DNA from: Variovorax ginsengisoli
Lineage (GTDB): Bacteria > Pseudomonadota > Gammaproteobacteria > Burkholderiales > Burkholderiaceae_C
Reading direction: 5' to 3'
DNA: 64,000 nucleotides
NCBI RefSeq assembly: GCF_030811835.1
Contig: NZ_JAUSRO010000018.1
Location: 62,001 to 126,000 of the forward strand
The position numbers were made by a program, and so were the translations under genes. Below are positions 48,001-54,210 of this stretch, piece by piece (position 1 is the stretch's first letter; the number at the start of each line of letters is the position of its first letter). The notes under the pieces are model-generated. The model saw nothing but the letters and a program-made list of their open reading frames with translations, was not told the origin of the DNA and made no database searches.

Positions 48001-48079
48001 TCTTGGTGGCACCGTCGACCCGAGGCAGGCAGCTCGGTTGACTGCCGAGGAGCAGCGTCTTCTGCAACATGACCGCTAG
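36056..48079 (+). CDS. Giant TpsA exoprotein, filamentous-haemagglutinin family with DUF3739
   Basis: A 4007-residue secreted beta-helix protein. A long signal peptide (residues 1-46, ending ALGHADA) and a helical Gln/Ala-rich stretch come before the TPS haemagglutination-activity domain (about 150-330; ILNWETFNVGKNTTVDFQQQ, VNRNGIVFSG with the N-x-N-G motif). Thousands of residues of imperfect beta-helix repeats follow (VDVSG, GASLLTRG types). The C-terminus carries the DUF3739 block (about 3600-3950; GGDIQMLTPGGKQIIGVDGQ, GDISLYSQDSI) and ends PSVFTVRVLGFGNE plus a short tail. No toxin domain or cysteine-rich end is seen, so adhesion or matrix function is likelier than contact inhibition. 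The frame is unbroken. Probable exporter: TpsB at 23863. Confidence 0.9.
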   Translation: MTTRARNGKDRQRMRQEACAYRMVPLARAISVGLVAAGALGHADAQQAFSSAWFASKSAIQNTAAATGRLPNGTLASSLTSPQAQQQQANAVLQRSIDNLGLAARSIAAQQAAQNAARVAAAGEPSSVPDGLAEGGLKVDANSLTAGWLNANAPVQSNADGRTHVAVEQTADKAILNWETFNVGKNTTVDFQQQKDWAVLNRVNDPNARPSRVQGQIHGDGTVLIVNRNGIVFSGVSQVDTRNLVAAATDVDLSLFKANGIYTLGTGNTPTFKDAVGKVVVEAGARITTPEPASGTQSGGYVLLLGNQVNNAGEITTRKGQTELAAGDSFLIRKGVATDTNTASTTRGNEIAPQIDTSLTPGQVANGNTKDGSTGKVVNTGLIRAREGDITLAGHDVQQNGVAVSSTTVNTRGTIHLLNSASDGTGQVTLGPDALTAILIEDDGKTTALDSQRDALIKESATQDALRTRTGGFDNLSVLSDRRDQSRVEIVTGGTAKFQSGSLTVATGGQIAVSAGQRSFVAEGAQLDVSGAVGVNVAMESNSVQVNVQGNELRDSPLNRNAATLFNENVWLDRRELTLVSAGTGGYTSDRWYSAGGLLEVSGYLGLQGHGIGEWAAQGGTVTLSGKEVVTQQGSVVNLAGGSLDVQTGVIRQTWLRGSDGQMYRADKAPADMLFTGVTTGYDAEHARWGENTTEHFYSPIIAPQQRLENGYTVGRDAGRLQIDAPTSSFEGSIVATVFNGQRQAGARPSGVTDGYKLTQTTVALPGTLALQSYGVLGNVPTVLASDTQVTFSNDKAPADRTGTSWFNADAISSFGLGGLTVWSTKGIAVADALTLAPGGKVDFAAPSVDVYANLTARGGSVSLGSLAGSIGLIDANGAVHIGLHTGATIDTRGLWTNLLTDPDADPWRLAFIDGGGVSLKLTGGDNTQTTNSGDVTLETGSRIDASAGGAILANGKFTGGKGGDITLATFDWNDSSHQSSRLAATLTLDGTLASYGFSKGGALTIQTGGTVTIGDQAVDLSSGQLPAGVAAPYDLTLVQDYNVAAGTPLPVQMTRYYAPGTSLLDQAMPASNASALVVAWSGFFANNATVGAWTDIPVAMTYRSGGSTVSVSKGGTIPAGVNLVSIETAGLTVMPVVQFPSSVFASLKDQFSSFTITYAVGSTYTVDVAVSAGTVISAGTTLQQAASVQAPLQLDPGVFGSGFSKYAVNGGHGVFVSDGTKVDVTMPVYQLSASASRLATGGDVARAVDLVLPMLYTEDPIHGELTQRAGASVALAGSEITVGSGASLTVDPTQSIRLTASNSIVVNGDLVAHGGTIALLPDLTRAASSFDNGVLWIGESALLDVSGEAAIAVDSRGRRYGFAQTGGSLLIGLESNTSTPDAVGNWSTLKAMGTPVVIRPGARLLANGAAATIDVAQADGLSGAAAQVALAGEGGLIRIGSTKSIFNDGTLEARSGGANAAGGTLNLVLEVGTVLNQSGQPMIDPAGRIITLTQSDVASGLAADLTPANAAGLPTGQAQISADRVAAGGFGTLDLWSRSKFVFDGDVSLNLPKSLLLHRGMLTHTEAASSVVLSAPYVLLDGAATIKDGAAINLDVGATNAGSLTISAALIDVDKSVYFGASSSFGEVQDLGFAHVALKSSGDLRFAGHKVLRDASFDPTDPASYTNLPAGLYSGGADFTITASQLYPVTGGVGVIQVGPNENPTAGDPNWTLTINGLGDNPAVPLSAFGSLTVNAPTIHQNGIVRAPLGTIAFGKGNYSYYDTGGNKQYVSHVTLGAGSITSVSAEGLTMPYGGTVDGLSWLYEGQAVSFADLATLNSGISFNSATLTAQAGSLIDVSGGGLLTGAGFVAGRGGSVDVLHTALANANPANTYSNSSSQVYALVPGNASAYAPATADATTPAIGQQITLDHAVGDLPAGTYTLMPATYALLPGAYRIELGTKTTLTQDAVRLTNGSYVATGMLGTAHTGLRDSLATNVTITPAAAVRSYSQYNETSYSQFAIANAATFGGVTSRLERDASSISIDFGPNTGNVLDFEGLADLTADEGGKAGTLFVGTSSRLNLPTSIEVRAEGSAATAGMASVTAEDLSRFNAGTLALGGRYSLTNATNNQSTGLASGPEVVFSAASDSTVLRAGAAVHAGQVFVLAKDAVTVESGATIDTRQGATNLLDSSLGYVFNISSPQNNQGSSAILAVGNGRLDFLGAASGTLPSSITIKDGASLLTRGTIALSSSGAQTLGDVNLEARYLALSTTAFNIGTAQSLAAGGSTGGIALTQSIIDRLLGSGTPLEQITLAASQSINFYGNAAIDLTDQAGVAPTLVLNTPALYGWGGASDQASIIADTVVWSGVSSGFGVPGSPFVSATPGAVTAGGAGTGSGSLSINARNIVFGYAPGARSQDQTALHRLTRGFSTVNLVASDSITANNRNTLSVYASGPNRGAVFDPDTYVGQGGTLNLVTPLLTGDAGSSMAYRTGGGLTVSAPAAGAAATASVTALGADIQLFGNQVSIDTAVALPSGRLSITADNGITLDGRAAIDLAGRTVHAFDVTKESWGGDLLLETTHGAITQATASSIDVSSTRGEAGSVTVTATGVGGTVDFAGSLAGAGGQGLASGSMDLRVTSLDDFTRFNQKLNAAGFLEARSFVIKTGDLTIGDEVRAKTVAISADGGSLTVNGRIDASGTSVGSISLAARDDLTLASTAVLDVHGTTLAVDGRGAPIEANNRGQIELTAKAGTLRLNTGATLDLSTPSGAYGQVVLNTPRTGETSGDILIAAAGPLAIKGAANIALDAFWTYALPGGSVITQTTLDGYDAANTRFINAALGNGALQTRLAGLKTYGDAFHLRPGVEIASTGDLSTSGDLDLSGYRYGLNANRDASSATYGAGEPMALVIRAAGTLTVKGSISDGFAGTPGIPGTPNVYGGVVNIPGTFESDGAGGYYSFDYNTQYYMATDWVVPNTPSYEYGLYLGSGSYNPGDTVKAGTPFYLGELYIDPGVTLPVLAATFTAGMPDVPGKSGATAGAVMQAAGTQSASLRLVAGADPASADQRTLVAASALRAVGPGYGSLVLDAPITTDPSTGLEVASVLRTGTGSLDLRAGGDFRQNSLYGIYTAGTQVAGTDTYNKTASDTQRMYFVDHGGDVTVSAQGDLRSYTAYDPAGGEFNSSEPSNWLWQQGDSSQGEVTAWGIHFGGFAGMGALGGGNVHIHAGGDAGSTSSFSVKDNSGYLPTSDDSFNVVVASSGYVAGATPSQFGGGTLQLDVGGRINTGVYTSGGLADNLGVGTGAVINLRGDTTIDAGSIGQLVTSGYGLRNTVSSMAPYDPRAADTTRPRDRTFYTPLRLVTGDGSITVHSRGTAAVLTATDPSPDGISLWTDRSGYTLFSAGGSLSQLPVAGAGFSNSDNLSFDPANFTAIAPSGSITVGLMLSPSSTGSLELLAGDSLFGTAIMTSGPTATDLHAGDRDPIRLYAVAGDVILAVGNYDSNNTGSDAPQLLAAKPVVMRAGRDILTNAYILNNDPTDVSVISAGRDILNSVIGIWGPGQLEVSAGRNVYQSDQGSQYLNDKGSIISYGAIVTGDTRPGASIVVSAGAGATGPDYAKLAQLYLDPANQASAGAPLVDQPGKVAKTYQDELIAWLKERFGYVAKDGADARAYFAALAPDQQNILLREVYFAELKAAGREYNDPTSSRYGSYLRGRAAIAALFPADQTYDGDITMLTSSAALGPNVRRGGGVRTLFGGDIQMLTPGGKQIIGVDGQVPPSTAGVVTQGAGDISLYSQDSILLGLSRIMTTSGGDILAWSAQGDINAGRGSKTTQIYTPPKRVYDAYGNVTLSPQVPSSGAGIATLNPIPEVPAGDIDLIAPLGTVDAGEAGIRVSGNVNIAALHVVNAENIQAQGQSTGLPAVAAVNVGALTSASAAASSAAIAAQETVQRAREEARQAQPSVFTVRVLGFGNEPMEGGEKAPPSPPELKSDGGSYQQASPVQIVGLGGTVDPRQAARLTAEEQRLLQHDR

Positions 48080-48245
48080 GGCACTCTCAAAAAATCGGAT
48101 TTGCCTCCTTCTTGTCTCGGCCCAGAACAGGTGACCACCGTCTTGCCTTGGAGTTGTATATGGTCTTTGATTATTCTTTCTCGCTGCCGACCTCGTATCG
48201 CCTTAGCGCGGCCGATCGCAGCTGAACATCGGAGGTCGATCCGTC

Positions 48246-48962
48246 ATGAAGCCAAACGCGGCGCATTGCACAAGCGCATCCCATGCCATCGACGACGTTG
48301 CCGAGGGGCCGCTTGTCGGCAACGGACCCACCATCACCCTGCGTGATTTCCTGTTAGGAAACTATGCGGGCCTGCACCGTCGTCTGATGCGGCGCCTGGG
48401 TTGTCCCGACCTCGCGAGCGAATGTCTGCACGAGACCTGGCTACGGCTCGGGCAGGTAACGCTTTCGGGAGCGGTGCAATGTCCCGAAGCCTATATCTAT
48501 CGTGCAGCTTGCAACGCCGCGACAGATCAGCTGCGCGGCGATCGCTCATCGCTCCACCTAGACCAAGCTGAACTCGAGCACTTGGTCGATCCCGCGCCCG
48601 GTCCGCACCTGCTTGCTGAACTGCGATCGGATCTGAGGGCTGTCGAGCATGCGATGCAGCGCCTGCCGCACCGGCATCGCTACGTGCTGGTCGCTTTGCG
48701 TGTCGAGCAGAAGTCTCGCCAGGAGGTCGCGGATGGCTGTCACATTTCGCTCGCGAGCGTGGACACGATGTTGCGCCAAGCGCTGGACCATTGTGCTGAA
48801 GCAACGGGTCAGGTCGTCATGGGGGGGGTCAGTCGAACGAGGCGTGGTTTTTCGCGGCGGTGGCGGGCTGCCTCAGGGGGCACCGCGTCGGCGCGGCAAC
48901 GCAGTGGCGATTGGCGCCCACATCCTTCGTCCGCGATCTGCCGCGTATCAATATCCAGTTGA
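48246..48962 (+). CDS. Second ECF sigma factor, C-terminus possibly frameshifted at a G8 tract
   Basis: The first about 190 residues make an ECF sigma factor: region 2 (LRDFLLGNYAGLHRRLMRRL, ASECLHETWLRLG, YIYRAACNAATDQLRGDRS) and region 4 (AMQRLPHRHRYVLVALRVEQ, HISLASVDTMLRQALDH). GGAGG precedes ATG 48246. Beyond a run of eight G (48821-48828) the frame becomes Arg/Ser-rich and unlike any sigma factor. The third frame instead reads AWFFAAVAGCLRGHR and INIQLNIPHQP and stops near 49010. It is either a frameshifted tail or a phase-variable switch. It is the second sigma gene of the locus, with no adjacent FecR. Confidence 0.65.
   Translation: MKPNAAHCTSASHAIDDVAEGPLVGNGPTITLRDFLLGNYAGLHRRLMRRLGCPDLASECLHETWLRLGQVTLSGAVQCPEAYIYRAACNAATDQLRGDRSSLHLDQAELEHLVDPAPGPHLLAELRSDLRAVEHAMQRLPHRHRYVLVALRVEQKSRQEVADGCHISLASVDTMLRQALDHCAEATGQVVMGGVSRTRRGFSRRWRAASGGTASARQRSGDWRPHPSSAICRVSISS
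48821..48828 (+). repeat. Eight-G homopolymer tract inside sigma-factor gene
   Basis: GGGGGGGG at 48821-48828 lies just after sigma region 4. Tracts of this length are prone to slipped-strand changes, and a change of one base would change the C-terminal frame. Confidence 0.6.
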
Positions 48963-50525
48963 ATATTCCGCATCAACCGCGAGGGATCGCTCCCGAGAAT
49001 TTTCAATCGGACTGACATGTGGCACTGCGACCATCGAGGCGAGAACGTTGTTGATGTTCTGTCTTTAGGCCCGGCGCCGGTGGGCCTGAAATGTGGTGAA
49101 TTCAGGGACTGCCGTTCGTATCCGTCGGACGCGTCCTCATCGCTTAGACGTGCGTCTTGTGCAGAGTGCCACCGCAGTCGAGCGCGCTTCAAGCGCATGC
49201 GAAGCGTGCAACGACCCGTTGAATACTCCGCGCGGTATGCAACAAATGCCGACGAGCTATTGCGTGCACAGATCTTGCTGGCTGTTGTGGTTGTTCTGCA
49301 GCGGAAAAGCCCAAAGTGAAATAAGGAAGAGCGGAAGGCTATGTTGCATCCTATGAGCTACGTTAGCTGCGTCCGTGGGGCCGACGATTTGATCACCGGC
49401 ATGCAGTGCTGCTCCGAGTTACGACTACGAGGCCGTTTCCTGCACCACATCGATGATTTCTCCATCGCATTCGGGTTCGGGCCATGAAGGAAGTTCTTAT
49501 CACCCTGGGCGCGATGCAGGGAGTCGGTGTGGTGCTCATGTTGAGCATGATCTGGCGGCGTCGTGATCGTTGCAAAGACGGGCTGGAGGGGTGAATCGAG
49601 CTGGGGAACCAAGCTCGATATCCCATGCCCGCGGCGCTGTCGCGAGCGTGCATGGACCGTCGCTCTACCTGGCGGAACACGGAGCAACGGGTGATTCAAA
49701 TTCAAAACTGCGGCTCTCAACCGCCTATCGCGACCTGCGCTCGATACCGTCGATTGGGGCATGGGCATTATCAGCCACTGGTCCCGTTTGGCTGTCCGTT
49801 GAGGCCGGTAGCCAATCGGACGCGGGGGGAGCGTCGCGCGTATTTCGGCAGCCTATCGAGTGGGATCGCTTGACGGTACGACGCTGGCAAGCGTCGGCCT
49901 GCTGTGCAGGGTGATCGCTTCGTCTGCGGCTTCAAAGCAAAACCTCGAGTTGTCGTGACGGCACTTCTGGATAGCTGGTCGCTCCGGCCACGCCGATCCG
50001 CACGGTGCCGTGGATCCCCGTACAGCACGCGCCGAGAGCATCCCTGTTTTCATCCGTGACTCCCTGAAGGGCGGCGACGGTATCACACTGTTCGTGCGCA
50101 GCCCAAGTCAGCGGGCGCATAACGTCCCGCGCGCGGCGTCGCCGCACCTCCCTGAAAACCAGACCTCCAGCAGCCCTGATTTGTCGCGTCCTGCGGCGCG
50201 ATGTGGCGCTCACCGCGCGGCGGCTCTGTCTGCCATCTGCCCGCTGTCCCGAAGACAGCCGTTTCCCTCGTCCTTCGCTCTATTCCGTTGAATTTGCGCC
50301 CCTGCTGGCATGGGCCGGCTTTGCCTGCAAGGGGGTGTTCATAACGCTGGGCGCGTTGCGAATGCTACCCCCTTGCTCCCCCGTCCTCGGGGTCGCCGCA
50401 TCTCACCGGGCGAAGAACTCAGGAAAACGGCGGCCAGCTACGGGCAAGAGGCCGATGCCAACAAAACCCTCATTTGGAGGGCTCTGAATCTAGGAACCTG
50501 GCGTGTCAGTGAAGTCACATCCCTG
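48963..50525. other. 1.5-kb gene-poor interval
   Basis: No convincing gene on either strand. A possible 36-codon membrane peptide lies at 49484-49594. AGGCCC...GGGCCT (49067-49087) could form a stem-loop. The remaining open frames have no family pattern. The interval separates the secretion locus from the ParB fragment and the catabolic region and probably marks recombination scars. Confidence 0.45.
49484..49594 (+). CDS. Possible 36-aa single-span membrane peptide
   Basis: ATG 49484 opens MKEVLITLGAMQGVGVVLML followed by SMIWRRRDRCKDGLEG. This is one hydrophobic helix with a positively charged end, the layout of small membrane proteins. The ribosome site is poor and there is no other support. 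Confidence 0.2.
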   Translation: MKEVLITLGAMQGVGVVLMLSMIWRRRDRCKDGLEG

Positions 50526-50665
50526 AACTCGCTGCGCTGATCGAAGCCGAAGGCCTTTTGAACCCGTTGTGTGTGGTGGCCGAGGAAGGCAAGACGAAGC
50601 GCGCCACGGGCCGTTTCGGCGTGATCGCTGGTGGCCGCCGCCTGATGGCGTTGCACTCCAAGCCG
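50526..50665 (+). pseudogene. ParB-like N-terminal domain fragment
   Basis: The frame reads ELAALIEAEGLLNPLCVVAE then TGRFGVIAGGRRLMALHS, the start of the ParB/Srx domain with its GGRR motif as in plasmid ParB proteins. It is cut at about 50665, where the porin gene's 3' end begins. It is a different ParB from the one at 9769. Confidence 0.65.
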
Positions 50666-50673
50666 CCCCGTTT

Positions 50674-51741
50674 TCAAAAGCGATGGCGCACGCCCACCAC
50701 GTAGCTCTTGGCCGTTCCCGCGCTGACCCTGTCGGCCATCGCGAATGCATAGAGCGCCGTGCGCTTGGACAGGTCGTAGACGTAGCCCAGCGTGCTGGTG
50801 GTCCGCCGGGCCGTCAAGCTTCCGCTCGTCTTGTCCTGCCCGACCGCCATCTGCAGTTCGCCGTTGCCCCAGCAGGCTGTCACGCCCACATCGGGCATCT
50901 TGTCGGTGGTGCCCGTGCGGTCGTTCCGCACGCGCGCGTATTGGCCGAAGACGCGCACCGGACCGACGCCGTAGGCGCCGCCCAGCATGTGCGTGGTCTG
51001 GTCCCGCCGTGTGTCGAGTGGCATGAAAGGGGCGACCAGCAAGGTTGTGGAGGCCGGCGGCGGCGCGTAGCCTACGTGCTGCGTGGCGGCGCTCAGCAGC
51101 AAGGGGCCGTCCACGTAGATGACGTTGGCGGCATAGTTGGGCGAGCCGCGGCCTTCGTCGGGTGACCCCTCGACATTGAACTCGACGCCGCCGAGGCGCG
51201 GCGAGGTGTAGCGCACGGAGTTGACAATCGTGGTGTCCGCTTCCAGCACGCCGCGGGCGCCGGTGTTGAACAACTGCCGGAACGACGGCGAGAACGTTGA
51301 GTTGGTGCCCATGGCGTTGGTCAGCAGCATTGTCACGAACATCGGGTTGTCGTTAGAGCCCAGACGTACTTCCCCCCACGGCCCCGCGAGCCCGACGACC
51401 GCCTGCCTGGACCACATGAGGTCCCCCGCGGAGGTCGGGTTGCCATCGAAGCGCCCGGACGCGCCGTTGTCGACGCGGAAAAAGCTTTCGAGCACGAAGC
51501 TCGCGGTGAGCCCGCCGCCGAGATCTTCGCTCCCGCGCATGCCGAAGTAGCTGGTTTGTAGGGTGCCGCTATGCACCCCGGTGGTCTTTGTGATCGGCGC
51601 GTTGGGCGCGCCGGGTGGTTGGGCGGACACGGTGCCGACGGAGGCGTCGACCGTGCCGTAGAGCTGCACCTGGGCCTGCGTGGTGCAGGCCATTAGCGCG
51701 AGATTCAAACCCAACAGGATGGCGAAATATCTGGTTCTCAT
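50674..51741 (-). CDS. Gram-negative trimeric porin (Burkholderiales type)
   Basis: A 355-residue outer-membrane porin with signal peptide (FAILLGLNLALMACTTQAQ). The mature start QVQLYGTVDASVGTV is a hallmark of betaproteobacterial porins. TSYFGMRGSEDLGGGLTASF and the terminal VGVRHRF with its final Phe are also typical. It is divergent from the LysR gene at 51901, whose product may control it; both are likely tied to aromatic uptake. Confidence 0.88.
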   Translation of the reverse strand: MRTRYFAILLGLNLALMACTTQAQVQLYGTVDASVGTVSAQPPGAPNAPITKTTGVHSGTLQTSYFGMRGSEDLGGGLTASFVLESFFRVDNGASGRFDGNPTSAGDLMWSRQAVVGLAGPWGEVRLGSNDNPMFVTMLLTNAMGTNSTFSPSFRQLFNTGARGVLEADTTIVNSVRYTSPRLGGVEFNVEGSPDEGRGSPNYAANVIYVDGPLLLSAATQHVGYAPPPASTTLLVAPFMPLDTRRDQTTHMLGGAYGVGPVRVFGQYARVRNDRTGTTDKMPDVGVTACWGNGELQMAVGQDKTSGSLTARRTTSTLGYVYDLSKRTALYAFAMADRVSAGTAKSYVVGVRHRF

Positions 51742-51769
51742 GGTTGTCTCCGGTCTTCTTTTTTAGAAT

Positions 51770-51811
51770 GCGTCCAGTCGGCAACGGCTTTGGGGTACCG
51801 TGACTGGACGC
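51770..51811. promoter_or_regulatory. 10-bp inverted repeat in the porin/lysR intergenic region
   Basis: GCGTCCAGTC (51770-51779) and GACTGGACGC (51802-51811) are perfect inverse copies 22 bp apart, 29 bp before the porin start codon. It could be a porin mRNA leader hairpin or an operator. Confidence 0.45.
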
Positions 51812-51852
51812 CCGAACTCTCGATGGAACCCGCTTGATAGAAAAACAATTTA

Positions 51853-51879
51853 TGCCGATGGTCTCCATCGCCATCGGCA
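51853..51879. promoter_or_regulatory. 9-bp inverted repeat just upstream of lysR
   Basis: TGCCGATGG (51853-51861) and CCATCGGCA (51871-51879) with a 9-bp spacer end 21 bp before the LysR start codon. The position fits an autoregulatory site or 5'-leader hairpin. Confidence 0.45.
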
Positions 51880-51900
51880 ATACCTGCGAGACACGGACTC

Positions 51901-52836
51901 ATGCGCTTTGAACGCTTCGACTTGAATCTATTGGTCGTTCTGGATGCCTTGCTCGAAGAGAAGAACGTGACGCGTGCAGCCGAGCGCCTGCACATCGGTC
52001 AATCGGCCGCCAGCGGTTCCCTGGCCCGGTTGCGCGACTATTTCAGTGACGAACTGCTGGTGATGGTCGGACGTCAGTTGACGCTCACGCCCCTGGCGAA
52101 GACGCTGGTTCAACCGGTGCGCGAAAGCCTGCTCAGCGTGAAGGCTGCGATCTCGGCCACGCCTCAGTTCGATCCCGGCACGGCGACGGAACGCTTCACC
52201 GTCTGCGCTTCGGATTACGTGACCACCGTGATGCTCGCGGACGCCCTGCAACGCGTCAGCAAGATCGCGCCAAACCTGACGGTGGACATTCGCACGCCCC
52301 CGAAGGACGTCTTCGAGTTGTCCGAGCGCGGCAGCATCGACCTGCTGGTGATGCCGGAGCAGTACATGGAGCGCCTGACGTACACCAAGCAGCGCTGGTT
52401 CACGGACGACCAAGTCTGCCTGGTCTGCGCACGCAACACGTTGGTCACCGACACCATGACCTTCGACGAGTACATGTCCATGAGCCACGTCGCCGTGCGT
52501 TTCGGCGACGACCGGGCCGTCACCTTCGAAGGATGGTTTCTTCCTCGCTACGGAAAGCAGCGGCGTGTCGAGATCGGCGTCGACAACTTCAGCACCTTGC
52601 CGTTGCTCATCATCGGGACGAACCGCATCGCCACGATCCACAGCCGCATGGCGGAGCACTTCGCGCGCTATCTGCCAGTTCGCTTGGTACCGCCACCGTT
52701 CGAGATTCCGACGCTCGTCGCGATGATGTGCTGGCCGCCGCATCTGGACAACGACCCGGCGCACCAATGGTTCCGCCGTATGCTCCTCGAAAGCGCGAAC
52801 CCGCCGCCTGCCGCGGCGGCGGATGCGCCCGCCTGA
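51901..52836 (+). CDS. LysR-family regulator, NodD/LinR-like
   Basis: A 311-residue regulator. It starts MRFERFDLNLLVVLDALLEE with KNVTRAAERLHIGQSAASGS, the NodD-type LysR helix-turn-helix used in aromatic and plant-signal sensing. The effector domain is complete (FTVCASDYVTTVMLADAL, SIDLLVMPEQYM) with a late VPPPFEIP segment typical of this subgroup. It lies between the divergent porin and the convergent catabolic genes and is the probable regulator of one or both. Confidence 0.88.
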   Translation: MRFERFDLNLLVVLDALLEEKNVTRAAERLHIGQSAASGSLARLRDYFSDELLVMVGRQLTLTPLAKTLVQPVRESLLSVKAAISATPQFDPGTATERFTVCASDYVTTVMLADALQRVSKIAPNLTVDIRTPPKDVFELSERGSIDLLVMPEQYMERLTYTKQRWFTDDQVCLVCARNTLVTDTMTFDEYMSMSHVAVRFGDDRAVTFEGWFLPRYGKQRRVEIGVDNFSTLPLLIIGTNRIATIHSRMAEHFARYLPVRLVPPPFEIPTLVAMMCWPPHLDNDPAHQWFRRMLLESANPPPAAAADAPA

Positions 52837-52856
52837 AGCGCGCGCGATGCCGCGCG

Positions 52857-53282
52857 CTATCCGGCGCGCAGCCCTGCTGCGAGGATGCCGGCCGCGCAGA
52901 TCTCCTCGTCTTCATCGCCGGTGCCGCCGCTCGCACCGACAGCGCCGAGCACTAGGCCCGACGCGTCCTGGATGAGCAGGGCACCCGTCTGTGGGAGAAA
53001 CTTTCCGTCGGCCGTTGCAGCCAGCGACACGAAGAAGTTCGGATTGCTCTTGGCGCGTTCGCCCAGGGTCCGGCTGGAGGCGCCCATGCTGACCGCGCCC
53101 CAGGCCTTGGCCCGCGCGATGTCGAAGCGGAACATGCTGGCACCGTCTTCGCGCTGGAAGGCCTTGAGGTGACCGGCGTCGTCCAGCACGGCGATGGCCA
53201 TGGGCTTGTACCCCGCCTCGCGGGAACGTGCGAGGGCCGCATGGACGAGCTGGTTGGCTTGGTCGAGGGTGAGGATGGTCAT
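52857..53282 (-). CDS. HbpS/GlcG-like protein
   Basis: A 141-residue protein of the GlcG/HbpS family (LTLDQANQLVHAALARSREA, MAIAVLDDAGHLKAFQRED, VLGAVGASGGTGDEDEEICA). Such proteins are small cofactor-responsive or redox-responsive proteins that often accompany catabolic dehydrogenases. It is the last gene of the leftward set beginning at 58495, 47 bp after the GST. Confidence 0.8.
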   Translation of the reverse strand: MTILTLDQANQLVHAALARSREAGYKPMAIAVLDDAGHLKAFQREDGASMFRFDIARAKAWGAVSMGASSRTLGERAKSNPNFFVSLAATADGKFLPQTGALLIQDASGLVLGAVGASGGTGDEDEEICAAGILAAGLRAG

Positions 53283-53329
53283 GGAACTTCAGGTTGAAAG
53301 GGTATGGCCTTGCAGAGGCAGGCCAGCGG

Positions 53330-53989
53330 TTAGACGAACGATTCAAGCACCGCCAGCGGCGTGGGCGGACGCGGAATCCTGAACTTGATCGGCTTCCAGT
53401 CGGCGGCTGCCGGGCGCTCGAGGCAGCGCATCAGCCATTCCTGCATGACGGCCCATTCGGCGAGGTCGATGCCTGCCAAAGGCGCGAGCGTCATCACCGA
53501 CGACACATTGAGATCGGCCACCGTGAAGCGATCGCCCAGCAGATAGGGGCGGTCGCGCAGATGCGCATCGAGCACCCGGAAAGGGCGGCCGAGCTTGCGC
53601 ATCGCCATGGCAGCTTCGTCGGCGTTGCGCTCGTGCTCAGCAAAGAGAAAGAGGTTCGCCGCGGCGAAGAGCAGGGGCTTCTCGACTTCCGACACTACCC
53701 ACAGCGCCCACTGCATGGCCAGTGCATCTTCCTGCAGGTTGGCCGGCGCCAAGGGGCCACCGTGCTTGCGAGCCAGATACAGGTTGATGGCCAGCGATTC
53801 GAACAGCTTGAAATCGCCGTCCTGCAGTGCCGGCACGCGTCCGTTCGGGTTGATCTGCAGGTACTCGGGTTGGCGGGTGCTGCCGTCGAGAAAATGCGTG
53901 GGCACGTGCTCGAACGGAAGGTCGAGCTCCTTCAACATCCAGGCAACGCGGTGCGCGCGTGATCGGAGATCGCCGTACAAAATGGTCAT
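53330..53989 (-). CDS. Glutathione S-transferase
   Basis: A 219-residue GST. The thioredoxin-like N-domain has LYGDLRSRAHRVAWMLKELD (catalytic Ser region), NPNGRVPALQDGDF (cis-Pro) and LFESLAINLYLARKHGG. The C-terminal helical domain has GDRFTVADLNVSSVMTL. In lignin-derived dimer degradation GSTs cleave ether bonds; neighbourhood with a stilbene-type dioxygenase makes such a role possible, not proven. Confidence 0.85.
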   Translation of the reverse strand: MTILYGDLRSRAHRVAWMLKELDLPFEHVPTHFLDGSTRQPEYLQINPNGRVPALQDGDFKLFESLAINLYLARKHGGPLAPANLQEDALAMQWALWVVSEVEKPLLFAAANLFLFAEHERNADEAAMAMRKLGRPFRVLDAHLRDRPYLLGDRFTVADLNVSSVMTLAPLAGIDLAEWAVMQEWLMRCLERPAAADWKPIKFRIPRPPTPLAVLESFV

Positions 53990-54210
53990 GGATCAGTTCC
54001 TTGGAGCGTCACCGGTCTGACGCTCGAGTCGTATGAGTCGGTCGAGCACGCGGCGCGCTCGAACTGCAGCTGCGTCTCCGGACAGCAAGATCGGTGTCAG
54101 ATCCCGGAAGGCCGTGGCCCCATGGTTCGGTGCTGCGCCTCCGGCATTGGAAGGGCTTCGGTCTCGAAGGGACGGCGCTGAACGCGCACCAGACAAGCCA
54201 TGACGGACCT

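Noticed and set aside
36056..48079. Possible CRISPR or satellite repeats in the tpsA gene
   Set aside because: Repetition is at protein level (beta-helix turns) and too diverged in DNA; no spacer-repeat regularity was found.
48090..48245. Terminator after tpsA
   Set aside because: I looked for a stem followed by T residues and found none; the A-run at 48090 is not preceded by a stem.
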